From an uncultured Lachnospiraceae bacterium (lineage in GTDB: Bacteria > Bacillota > Clostridia > Lachnospirales > Lachnospiraceae), in NCBI GenBank assembly GCA_902778245.1, contig CACYXH010000002.1, forward strand, positions 1 through 59,329: DNA of 59,329 nt. The letters are read 5' to 3'. Below are positions 7,677 to 15,775 of the stretch, piece after piece. A program made the translations under genes and the position numbers. The stretch's first letter is position 1; each line of letters begins with the position of its first letter. The notes beneath the pieces are model-generated. The model was given only the letters and a program-made list of their open reading frames with translations. It was not told the origin of the DNA and ran no database searches.

Positions 7677-9617
7677 ATGTATAAAGTAACCTTTAAATTT
7701 GAAAATGGCAGTGCCGTAGAGACTTTTGCCAATCAGGGGGAAAATCTTCTTGAGGTGGCGAGAGAAGCGAACGCAGCCATTGATGCGCCATGTTCTGGAA
7801 ATGCAGCTTGCGGGAAATGTAGAGTACAGTTGGTGGGCGGAGAACTGGAAGCAGAAAAGACCGCTCACATTACGGATGAAGAATACGAGCAGGGCTGGAG
7901 GTTGTCCTGTGTGAGCAAAATAGTTGGAAACGTGGAGGTAATGGTGCCGGATATTGCCTCTGCCTACAAAAGCAGAATGAAAGTTGCGGATCTGGATTCT
8001 GCGAAAGAAATTGAAATTTTTGAGAAGACAAAGTCAGATATAGAAAACGCCGGTATCAGCTTCAGGAACGACTTGGAAGTAGTGCGTGTCACCATGGATC
8101 CTCCGACCCTGGATGATACCATGCCGGATATCGAACGTGTTACCTGGGCAGTAGAAGCGGCCTGTGGGGTGGATCACGTAAAGATACCCTTTACAGTTAT
8201 GAAAAATATGGCGGAAACGCTTCGAACATATAATTTTGATGTGCAGTGTGTCATCCGAAGGGCGGAGAACAAGGTGGAGGTGCTGGATCTGTGCGCTCCT
8301 GAAGAAGATATTAAGGTTTGCGGACTGGCCGTAGATATTGGTACGACTTCCGTGGCTGCGTTGGTGATCAATATGCTGGACGGTACGATCTTAGCAAAGG
8401 CTTCTGCCGGAAACGGTCAGATCCGGTACGGTGCGGATGTGATCAACCGTATCATTGAATCACTGAAACCGGGCGGAAAGAAAAAACTGCAGGATGCGCT
8501 TGTGAAAGAAACCCTGAATCCGTTGATCATGCAGATGTGCAGAGCGGCAAAGATAAAACCGAAGATGATCTACCGTATGTGCGTGGCAGGTAATACCACT
8601 ATGAACCATCTGTTGGTAGGTGTTGATGCAGATCCGATCCGCATGGAGCCCTATATCCCCACCTTTTTTGAAACAGACTGTGTGCATGCCCAGGATCTTG
8701 GCATTGCCATTTTTCCCCACGCAAAGGTGATCGTAGCTCCGAATATCGGAAGCTATGTAGGAGGAGATATTACCGCCGGAACTTTTGCAAGCTGTATCTG
8801 GAAAAAACCGGAGATGTCTCTCTTTATTGACCTGGGAACCAACGGTGAGCTGGTATTCGGAAATGAAGAATTTATGATGAGCTGTGCCTGCTCGGCAGGA
8901 CCGGCTTTTGAGGGAGGAGATATCAGCTGTGGTATGCGCGCCATGGATGGCGCCATTGAGGCATGCACCATTGATAAAGATACCATGCAGCCGCATCTGT
9001 CCATCATCGGGGAAGAGGGGCAGAAGGCAGTAGGTGTCTGCGGTTCCGGTATCATTGACTTGATCAGCGAACTGTTCCGATGCGGCATCATCAACCCCAA
9101 GGGCAAATTTATCCGGGAGGGGGAGCGTATCCGTCACGATAAATACGGAATGGGAAGTTACGTTTTGGTATTTAAAGAGGATGCCGCGTCTGTCAAGGAT
9201 GTGGAGATCAACGAGGTGGATATTGATAACTTCATACGTGCCAAAGGCGCAATTTTCTCTGCAATCCGTGTGATGTTAAGCACGCTGGATTTCACGGTAG
9301 ATATGATCGACAATGTGTATGTGGCCGGCGGTATCGGCAGCGGCATCAATATGGAAAATGCAGTGAACATCGGAATGTTCCCGGACATCCCAATAGAGAA
9401 GTTTCATTACATCGGAAACTCTTCTCTGTCCGGCGCTTATACGATGCTATTATCCAATGAGGCAGAAGCGAAAGTGACCCAGGTGGCACACAATATGACT
9501 TATCTGGAACTATCAAACGAACCGACTTACATGGACGAATTTGTGGCCAGCTGTTTCCTGCCGCACACAGACGCGGCCTTGTTTCCCTCCATCATCCCAG
9601 ATTTTGTTCAGCGATAA
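7677..9617 (+). CDS. acsV: Corrinoid activation/regeneration protein (RACE)
   Basis: A 646-residue ATP-dependent reductive activator of the corrinoid protein. Residues 1-90 are a plant-type [2Fe-2S] ferredoxin domain with Cys39, Cys45, Cys48 and Cys78. The remainder is the ASKHA-fold DUF4445 domain, whose nucleotide motif AVDIGTTSVAALV begins near residue 217 and a second motif FIDLGTNGELVF lies near 383. It reduces inactive Co(II) to Co(I) in AcsCD. The start follows GAAAGGAC. Position at the end of the acs genes matches other acetogens. Related RACE proteins also serve O-demethylases, but the neighbours favour the acs role. Confidence 0.92.
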   Translation: MYKVTFKFENGSAVETFANQGENLLEVAREANAAIDAPCSGNAACGKCRVQLVGGELEAEKTAHITDEEYEQGWRLSCVSKIVGNVEVMVPDIASAYKSRMKVADLDSAKEIEIFEKTKSDIENAGISFRNDLEVVRVTMDPPTLDDTMPDIERVTWAVEAACGVDHVKIPFTVMKNMAETLRTYNFDVQCVIRRAENKVEVLDLCAPEEDIKVCGLAVDIGTTSVAALVINMLDGTILAKASAGNGQIRYGADVINRIIESLKPGGKKKLQDALVKETLNPLIMQMCRAAKIKPKMIYRMCVAGNTTMNHLLVGVDADPIRMEPYIPTFFETDCVHAQDLGIAIFPHAKVIVAPNIGSYVGGDITAGTFASCIWKKPEMSLFIDLGTNGELVFGNEEFMMSCACSAGPAFEGGDISCGMRAMDGAIEACTIDKDTMQPHLSIIGEEGQKAVGVCGSGIIDLISELFRCGIINPKGKFIREGERIRHDKYGMGSYVLVFKEDAASVKDVEINEVDIDNFIRAKGAIFSAIRVMLSTLDFTVDMIDNVYVAGGIGSGINMENAVNIGMFPDIPIEKFHYIGNSSLSGAYTMLLSNEAEAKVTQVAHNMTYLELSNEPTYMDEFVASCFLPHTDAALFPSIIPDFVQR

Positions 9618-9710
9618 TTTTACTGCAGCATTTATAGTATTATTTTGCTGTATGCCAGAATGGCGCAATTATAGAAACAACTAAGAGGTCAGAAAGGAGA
9701 ACGTTACATT

Positions 9711-10343
9711 ATGGGATTTTCAACTGTACCATGCAATGAATTTGTAGAAGTACTATCATCCAAGGCTCCGGCGCCGGGGGGCGGCGGTGCATCCGCACTG
9801 GTAGGAGCCGTGGGCACGGCTCTGGGGAATATGGTAGGCAGTCTTACCGTTGGCAAGAAGAAGTATGCCGCAGTGGAAGAGGAGATATATGATCTGAAGG
9901 CAAAATGTGATAAACTTCAGGCGGAACTGCTTGCTCTGGTAGAAAGGGATGCGGAAGTATTTGAACCTTTGGCTAAGGCTTACGGTATGCCAAGAGAGAC
10001 AGAAGAAGAGAAGGCAGAGAAGGCCAGAGTAATGGAGATCGTGCTGAAGGATGCCTGTTCTGTTCCTATGGAGATTATGGAAAAGTGTTGTGAGGCCATT
10101 GAGTTGATCAAGGAGTTTGCGGCGAAGGGGTCTGCCCTGGCTGTCAGTGATGCCGGAGTTGGCGCTGCATTCTGCAAAGCGGCTTTAAAAGGCGCCAGCC
10201 TGAACGTATACATCAATACAAAATCTATGGCAGACAAAGAGTATGCAGCGCAGCTGAACGCAAAAGCGGACGCGATGCTGGAAAAATACCCGCCTATTGC
10301 TGATGAAATTTTTGAGAGTGTACTGGCAAGACTGAAAGGCTGA
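9711..10343 (+). CDS. fchA: Methenyltetrahydrofolate cyclohydrolase (formimidoyl-THF cyclodeaminase family)
   Basis: A 210-residue protein of the FTCD_C family. It has the N-terminal APGGGGASALVGAVGTALG segment and the helical body of FchA, and the usual length. In acetogens FchA interconverts formyl- or methenyl-THF in the methyl branch. It lies between acsV and folD with an AAAGGAG site. Because the next gene encodes a FolD with altered cyclohydrolase residues, FchA is probably the enzyme that does this step here. Cyclodeaminase activity on formimino-THF cannot be excluded, but no histidine-degradation genes are present. Confidence 0.88.
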   Translation: MGFSTVPCNEFVEVLSSKAPAPGGGGASALVGAVGTALGNMVGSLTVGKKKYAAVEEEIYDLKAKCDKLQAELLALVERDAEVFEPLAKAYGMPRETEEEKAEKARVMEIVLKDACSVPMEIMEKCCEAIELIKEFAAKGSALAVSDAGVGAAFCKAALKGASLNVYINTKSMADKEYAAQLNAKADAMLEKYPPIADEIFESVLARLKG

Positions 10344-10378
10344 ACTTTACATAAACGAAGAAAGAAGGAGACAAAACA

Positions 10379-11230
10379 ATGGCAAAACAATTATTGGGAA
10401 AAGAAGTTACCGCGTCTTTGAACGAGAGGATTAAAGCGCAGGCAGCGCGGCTTCAGGAAAAAGGGATAAATCCAACCCTTGCCATTATTCGTGTTGGTGA
10501 GAACCCCAGCGACATTTCTTATGAGAAAGGCGCTGACAAACGATGCGAAACGCTGGGGGTGGCATGTGAGAAAATTCTTCTTCCCGAAGATGTATCACAA
10601 GAAGAACTTCTGGCTGTGATGGACAGAGTGAATAAAAATGAAAAAATTCATGGTGTCCTTCTGCTGCGTCCCCTGCCCGGGCATCTGGATCAGTCGGCGA
10701 TCGAGAATGCCCTGGATCCGACCAAGGATGTGGATTGTATGACGGACGGATCCATGTCCGGCGTATTTACCGGAAAGAAAGTAGGATTCCCACCATGTAC
10801 GCCCCAGGCTTGTATGGAGATCCTGGATTACTATGGAATCGAGTGCACCGGAAAGAAAGCAGTGGTGATCGGACGCTCTCTGGTAGTGGGAAAACCGGCG
10901 GCTATGATGTTGATCAAGAAGAACGCGACGGTCACCGTATGCCATACTAAGACGGTGGACATGCCTTCTGTAACAAGGGAAGCGGATATTATCATTGTAG
11001 CGGCAGGACGTGCAGGCGTGGTAGGCGCCGAGTATGTAAAACCGGGACAGACCGTGATCGATGTGGGCATCAACATGAACGTGGAAGGTAAACTTTGCGG
11101 TGATGTGGATTTTGCGACGGTAGAACCTATCGTAGACGCAATCACACCGGTACCGGGCGGCGTGGGCAGCGTGACCACTTCCGTTCTGGTAGGACATGTA
11201 GTTGAGGCGGCCGCCAGAAGTCTGGAGTAA
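10379..11230 (+). CDS. folD: Methylenetetrahydrofolate dehydrogenase (FolD family, cyclohydrolase residues altered)
   Basis: A 283-residue FolD-family protein with the C-terminal Rossmann half (VVIGRSLVVGKP at 162-173, TPVPGGVGSVTT at 256-267). In E. coli FolD, Tyr50, Lys54 and Gln98 serve the cyclohydrolase reaction. Here Tyr48 is kept, but the Lys54 position is Ala52 (SYEKGADKRC) and the Gln98 position is Leu96 (GVLLLRPLP); the KDVDGFH motif is KDVDCMT. I infer a dehydrogenase-only enzyme that depends on FchA, encoded just upstream. Ribosome binding site GAAGGAG. The alignment was made by eye. Confidence 0.9.
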   Translation: MAKQLLGKEVTASLNERIKAQAARLQEKGINPTLAIIRVGENPSDISYEKGADKRCETLGVACEKILLPEDVSQEELLAVMDRVNKNEKIHGVLLLRPLPGHLDQSAIENALDPTKDVDCMTDGSMSGVFTGKKVGFPPCTPQACMEILDYYGIECTGKKAVVIGRSLVVGKPAAMMLIKKNATVTVCHTKTVDMPSVTREADIIIVAAGRAGVVGAEYVKPGQTVIDVGINMNVEGKLCGDVDFATVEPIVDAITPVPGGVGSVTTSVLVGHVVEAAARSLE

Positions 11231-11290
11231 CAAAAACGAAACTTAATATTTTTCATTTTCAATATTATATTAATAATTTTTTCAAAGATA

Positions 11291-11319
11291 TTGCTATTTT
11301 TTCTAAAGTTGACTATAAT
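11291..11319 (+). promoter_or_regulatory. gdhA promoter
   Basis: TTGCTA at 11291-11296 and TATAAT at 11314-11319 with a 17-base spacer, in an AT-rich stretch after folD. It separates gdhA from the one-carbon genes. Confidence 0.75.
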
Positions 11320-11321
11320 AG

Positions 11322-12703
<1,382 letters not shown>

Positions 12704-12704
<1 letters not shown>

Positions 12705-12811
12705 GTAAGAAAACACATCAGGTGTTTTCTTACCGTACCTGCCTAGGCCCGAAGGGGCGTATCCGCCGAAAGGCGGATTTTGAGACGCTTTCCTTATGCG
12801 TCTCAAAAGGC
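12704..12811 (+). repeat. Multi-hairpin dispersed repeat, copy 2 (after gdhA)
   Basis: Stem-loops at 12704-12716/12722-12734 (perfect 13 bp, apical AAACAC-ATCAG-GTGTTT), 12747-12750/12755-12758, 12762-12767/12772-12777 and 12778-12788/12798-12808. This is the inverted equivalent of 21-126. Stem bases differ between copies but pairing is kept (GGGACGAC/GTCGTCCC against GAGACGC/GCGTCTC). It probably ends or protects the gdhA transcript. Confidence 0.75.
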
Positions 12812-12835
12812 ATAGAAAACAGATCAGGTATTAAA

Positions 12836-12866
12836 AAGTCCCGCAATCAATGTGGTTGCGGGACTT
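12836..12866. terminator. Perfect 11-bp hairpin
   Basis: AAGTCCCGCAA at 12836-12846 pairs with TTGCGGGACTT at 12856-12866. It is preceded by AAAA, so it could end transcription coming from the right, and lies at the left edge of the tRNA-Thr island. The T tract on the plus strand is weak. Confidence 0.5.
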
Positions 12867-12885
12867 GTCGTTATTACAAAATAAA

Positions 12886-12902
12886 CCCCGCAAAACGCGG
12901 GG
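12886..12902 (-). terminator. Terminator belonging to the duplicated tRNA end
   Basis: CCCCGC-AAAAC-GCGGGG, read on the minus strand, is followed by TTTATTTTG. It sits in the same place relative to the tRNA fragment as the terminator at 14216-14231 sits relative to intact tRNA-Thr. Confidence 0.6.
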
Positions 12903-12909
12903 CTTCAGG

Positions 12910-12931
12910 CAGCCGGGAGTGAGACTTGAAC
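12910..12931 (-). pseudogene. 3'-end fragment of tRNA-Thr (attachment-site-like duplicate)
   Basis: These 22 bases match 14239-14260, the 3' acceptor and T-arm part of the intact tRNA-Thr, at 20 of 22 positions and in the same orientation. The match stops at GAAC, inside the T loop. A tRNA 3'-end duplicate on the 3' side of an intact tRNA is the standard footprint of tyrosine-integrase insertion. No integrase remains in between. Confidence 0.6.
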
Positions 12932-12996
12932 AATCCCTTTCTTTTTCTATAACTTGGTGTATAATAAACTTCCACTATATAAAGGGAGGTTTTATT

Positions 12997-13248
12997 ATGA
13001 GGTTTACAAAAGACGCTATACAAAGAATGCTTGACGCAAACGAGGGATATATGACCCAAACGTATCTGCGAAGCAAAAACGTTAACGAAGAGGTTTTCTA
13101 CCATATTACAGACGGTAAACTCGTGAAACGATCCATTGATAAATCATCCAGGTCTCACAGTAGATATGATAAAACTTCTGTTTGCGACATTGATCAAACT
13201 AGACGCTTTCTCATAGAAAGGATGAACGTATTAAAATTTGAGGCATAA
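12997..13248 (+). CDS. Small hypothetical protein of the tRNA-Thr island
   Basis: An 83-residue soluble, basic protein that I do not recognise. The ATG at 12997 is preceded by AAAGGGAGG at good spacing, and a -10-like TATAAT lies at 12960-12965, so it looks expressed. It begins MRFTKDAIQRMLDANEGY and has a Ser/Arg-rich middle (KSSRSHSR). It lies inside the island bounded by the tRNA-Thr end duplicate and just upstream of a toxin-antitoxin pair. A DNA-associated or accessory role is possible but not shown. Confidence 0.6.
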   Translation: MRFTKDAIQRMLDANEGYMTQTYLRSKNVNEEVFYHITDGKLVKRSIDKSSRSHSRYDKTSVCDIDQTRRFLIERMNVLKFEA

Positions 13249-13264
13249 TATGTAGTGTATGCAG

Positions 13265-13292
13265 TTGACAAATTCGTTAAAATATGTAATAC
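13265..13292 (+). promoter_or_regulatory. Toxin-antitoxin promoter and possible operator
   Basis: TTGACA at 13265-13270 and TAATAC at 13287-13292 with a 16-base spacer. The sequence GTAATAC is repeated directly at 13286 and 13296, overlapping and following the -10, a likely site for autorepression by the ribbon-helix-helix antitoxin. Confidence 0.55.
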
Positions 13293-13318
13293 TTGTAATA
13301 CGGAAAGGGGCGAATACA

Positions 13319-13543
13319 ATGGCAACTATATCTTTAAGAGTAAACGATGATGAGCTTCGTCTGATCCAAGCGTATATTACTGCAAATAACTTGAATATGT
13401 CTGCATTTATTCGAGAAGCTGCTCTTGACAAGATTGAGGATGATTTTAATTTAGATAAAGAAAGAATTATCCGTGCGCGAGATGCCGCTCATACAGGCAA
13501 GAAATATACGTTTGATGAAGCATGGGCTGAAGTAGGAGTGTGA
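13319..13543 (+). CDS. Antitoxin, RelB-like / DUF6290 ribbon-helix-helix protein
   Basis: A 74-residue protein starting MATISLRVNDDE, a typical ribbon-helix-helix beta strand, followed by helices (NMSAFIREAALDKIEDD) and an acidic C-terminal tail ending FDEAWAEVGV that would wrap the toxin. The ATG at 13319 follows AAAGGGG. Its stop codon overlaps the toxin start, showing translational coupling. It should neutralise the RelE-like toxin and repress the shared promoter. The family assignment is by pattern; antitoxins of this type are short and fairly recognisable. Confidence 0.85.
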   Translation: MATISLRVNDDELRLIQAYITANNLNMSAFIREAALDKIEDDFNLDKERIIRARDAAHTGKKYTFDEAWAEVGV

Positions 13544-13821
13544 TGCTTATGTATCAGGTAATGTTTTCGGAAAAAGTCGTTAAAGAACTTAAGAAATTGG
13601 ACAAGCAAACGGCAAGGGTGATTAAAAACTGGATTGCTAAAAATCTGGTAGAAACCGTTGACCCCAGATTGCATGGAAAAGCGTTGACCGGTGATCTGCA
13701 AGGTATATGGCGATATCGAATTGGTGATTACAGGCTCTTTGCCGAAATTCAAGACGACAAACTGATTATATTCCTGATTGATGTAGGACACCGACGAGAG
13801 GTGTACAAACGTAAAAATTGA
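13543..13821 (+). CDS. RelE/ParE-family toxin
   Basis: A protein of about 92 residues with the RelE/ParE fold: N-terminal YQVMFSEKVVKELKKLDK, central KALTGDLQGIWRYRIGDYR and C-terminal FLIDVGHRREVYKRK. These basic and aromatic residues are those of ribosome-dependent mRNA-cleaving RelE toxins, though ParE-type gyrase inhibition cannot be excluded. The ATG at 13543 shares bases with the antitoxin TGA; a GTG three bases upstream and an ATG at 13549 are alternatives. It forms a complete type II toxin-antitoxin module within the tRNA-Thr island. Confidence 0.85.
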   Translation: MLMYQVMFSEKVVKELKKLDKQTARVIKNWIAKNLVETVDPRLHGKALTGDLQGIWRYRIGDYRLFAEIQDDKLIIFLIDVGHRREVYKRKN

Positions 13822-14215
13822 ATAATTTTTCTCAAGAACCAGAGCTCTGAATAAGGACTCTTTTCTTTTATGTTATGGATTGAAACGGAGAGAAAAATGT
13901 TTGAGAAAACTGGAACGTTCACTTCATCGATGATGCGGCAGCTTGTATCGTCGTTATTTAAGAGAAAGAGATAGTCCGGCAAGGAGAGATTGTGCAAATA
14001 TCTTGCATCTTTGATACTGGTAAAGAAATAGAACTTGTTCTGCAAAAAGGTCTTGCAAAAAACAGACGTTTCGGATATGGACTATAAACGTTCAATTCTT
14101 GAAGAAGCCGCGAAAAAAGTGTAACAAAAAGTGTAACTTTGGCGAAAAAATGGCTCCCAAAACAGGTCAAAAATCGTAAAGTGTAATAAGTGTAACACGG
14201 TAAAAATAAGAAAAA
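13822..14215. other. Gene-free island remnant with GTGTAAC repeats
   Basis: About 390 AT-rich bases between the toxin and tRNA-Thr without a convincing gene. Short open stretches (for example 13897-13974) look like decayed coding sequence that I cannot identify. GTGTAAC occurs at 14119, 14131 and 14190, with GTGTAAT at 14181. Such clustered repeats beside an attachment site resemble integrase or excisionase arm sites, but that is inference. Confidence 0.4.
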
Positions 14216-14231
14216 CCCCGTATTTACGGGG
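14216..14231 (-). terminator. tRNA-Thr terminator
   Basis: CCCCGT-ATTT-ACGGGG; read on the minus strand the hairpin is followed by TTTTTCTTATTTTT, directly after the 3' end of tRNA-Thr. Confidence 0.8.
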
Positions 14232-14239
14232 CCTAAGAC

Positions 14240-14312
<73 letters not shown>

Positions 14313-14334
14313 AGACATCACTGTCAACATTCAC

Positions 14335-14363
14335 ATTATATATGGATTTCTACATTTTTGCAA
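14335..14363 (-). promoter_or_regulatory. tRNA-Thr promoter
   Basis: On the minus strand TTGCAA (14358-14363) and TATAAT (14335-14340) are separated by 17 bases and stand about 22 bases before the tRNA. Confidence 0.7.
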
Positions 14364-14384
14364 GCACTTTTTCATTTATTTTTC

Positions 14385-14413
14385 TTGATATGTATCCACA
14401 GATGTAGTAATAT
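14385..14413 (+). promoter_or_regulatory. Possible promoter for the HPr-like gene
   Basis: TTGATA at 14385-14390 and TAATAT at 14408-14413, 17-base spacer. The leader to the start at 14543 would be about 120 bases. Confidence 0.45.
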
Positions 14414-14542
14414 TATAACATACAAAGACCAATAACTAGATGTTGTTCAAAAGAGCGGTTATTGGCCGGTTATGGTAGTAGATATTGTGGGAAGCAGAAA
14501 AAGGAAAAGAAGGGTTCTTTGGAAGCAGGGTGGGTTTTACTG

Positions 14543-14806
14543 ATGAAAAGTAAAAAAATTACGATTAAAAATGATGCGGGATTGGATATCAGACCCGCGC
14601 GTATTATTGCGAATGCGGCAGAACAGTGTACTTCCAGGGTGGAATTGATTGCAGGCAATAATACAGTGAATTGCAGAAGTATTTTGAATATCCTTTCCGT
14701 TGCGATCAGAAAAGGAGCTGTGGTGGAACTTTGCTGCACCGGAGAAAGGGAAGAGCAGGATCTGGAATATATGCTTCGTGTGATTGAAGATGAATTGATA
14801 AAATAA
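14543..14806 (+). CDS. HPr-family protein lacking the active-site histidine (Crh-like)
   Basis: An 87-residue HPr-fold protein that aligns without gaps to B. subtilis HPr through residue 46. The phosphocarrier histidine His15 is Asp15 here (GLDIRPA instead of GIHARPA), while Arg17 and the regulatory serine Ser46 (CRSILN) remain. It therefore cannot take part in PTS phosphotransfer but could be phosphorylated by HPr kinase, as in Bacillus Crh. The ATG at 14543 aligns with the HPr start; an upstream TTG extension has no HPr homology. It sits 13 bases before a nucleotidyltransferase gene, probably in one operon. Function as a catabolite regulator is inference. Confidence 0.82.
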   Translation: MKSKKITIKNDAGLDIRPARIIANAAEQCTSRVELIAGNNTVNCRSILNILSVAIRKGAVVELCCTGEREEQDLEYMLRVIEDELIK

Positions 14807-14819
14807 GGGAGAGAACGTG

Positions 14820-15743
14820 ATGAAAAATACTACGTTAGTTATCATGGCTGCCGGCATAGGGAGCCGCTTTGGTGGTGGCATAAAACAATTGACGTCTTTT
14901 GGACCGAATGGCGAGATCATCATGGATTATTCCATTTATGACGCTATAGAAGCAGGCTTTAATAAGATCGTGTTTGTAATCAGGAAAGATTTGGAAAAAG
15001 ATTTTAAAGAGATTATTGGGAAACGAATCGAAAAACAAATCGAGGTAGCATATGCTTTCCAGGAATTGGACAATCTTCCTGAGGGATTTTCTCTTCCGGA
15101 AGGACGAGCGAAGCCCTGGGGAACCGGACAGGCGATATTAGCCTGCAAAGGTCTGGTTCAGGAACCTTTTGCGGTGATAAATGCGGATGACTACTATGGG
15201 AAAGATGCTTTTGCGCTGGTTCATGATTACCTTGTCAATATGGACACTGAACCGGGGGAAACATTTGACATCTGTATGGCTGGTTTTATTTTGGAAAATA
15301 CACTCTCCGAAAATGGAGGAGTTACCCGGGGTATCTGCCGACTGAATGATAATAACGAACTTGTGGGTGTGAATGAAACGAGAAATATTGTAAAGACACC
15401 AGAAGGAGCAGCTGTTTTCCAGCCGGATGGCACAGTCGTTCCAGTGGATGCGAAACGCCTGGTGTCCATGAATATGTGGGGATTTTCTCCGGTATTTATT
15501 GATGAACTGGACAGAGGCTTTCGGAAATTCCTGTCAGAAATATCAGGAAATGAATTGAAAGCAGAATATCTTCTCCCGACCATCGTGGATCAACTGGTGA
15601 AGGAAGAGCGGGGCAGTGTAACTGTTTTAAAAACGAAAGATAAATGGTTTGGTGTTACTTACCGTGAAGATGTGCCGACGGTAGCAGCTGAGTTTAAAAA
15701 ACTGGTGGAAGATGGGATTTATCCGGAGCATTTGTGGGGTTAG
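14820..15743 (+). CDS. Sugar-phosphate nucleotidyltransferase family protein
   Basis: A 307-residue protein with the N-terminal nucleotide-binding motif MAAGIGSRFGG of NTP_transferase enzymes (GlmU, GalU and related), and the metal-binding region VINADDYYG near residue 120. The specific sugar and nucleotide cannot be told. The ATG at 14820 is preferred over the overlapping GTG three bases earlier because of the GGGAGAG site. Lying directly behind the Crh-like gene, it may be co-regulated with it. DUF1846 follows 32 bases downstream. Confidence 0.8.
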   Translation: MKNTTLVIMAAGIGSRFGGGIKQLTSFGPNGEIIMDYSIYDAIEAGFNKIVFVIRKDLEKDFKEIIGKRIEKQIEVAYAFQELDNLPEGFSLPEGRAKPWGTGQAILACKGLVQEPFAVINADDYYGKDAFALVHDYLVNMDTEPGETFDICMAGFILENTLSENGGVTRGICRLNDNNELVGVNETRNIVKTPEGAAVFQPDGTVVPVDAKRLVSMNMWGFSPVFIDELDRGFRKFLSEISGNELKAEYLLPTIVDQLVKEERGSVTVLKTKDKWFGVTYREDVPTVAAEFKKLVEDGIYPEHLWG

Positions 15744-15775
15744 ATTTTAAGTAAAGGGATTGAGAAAGACAGAAG

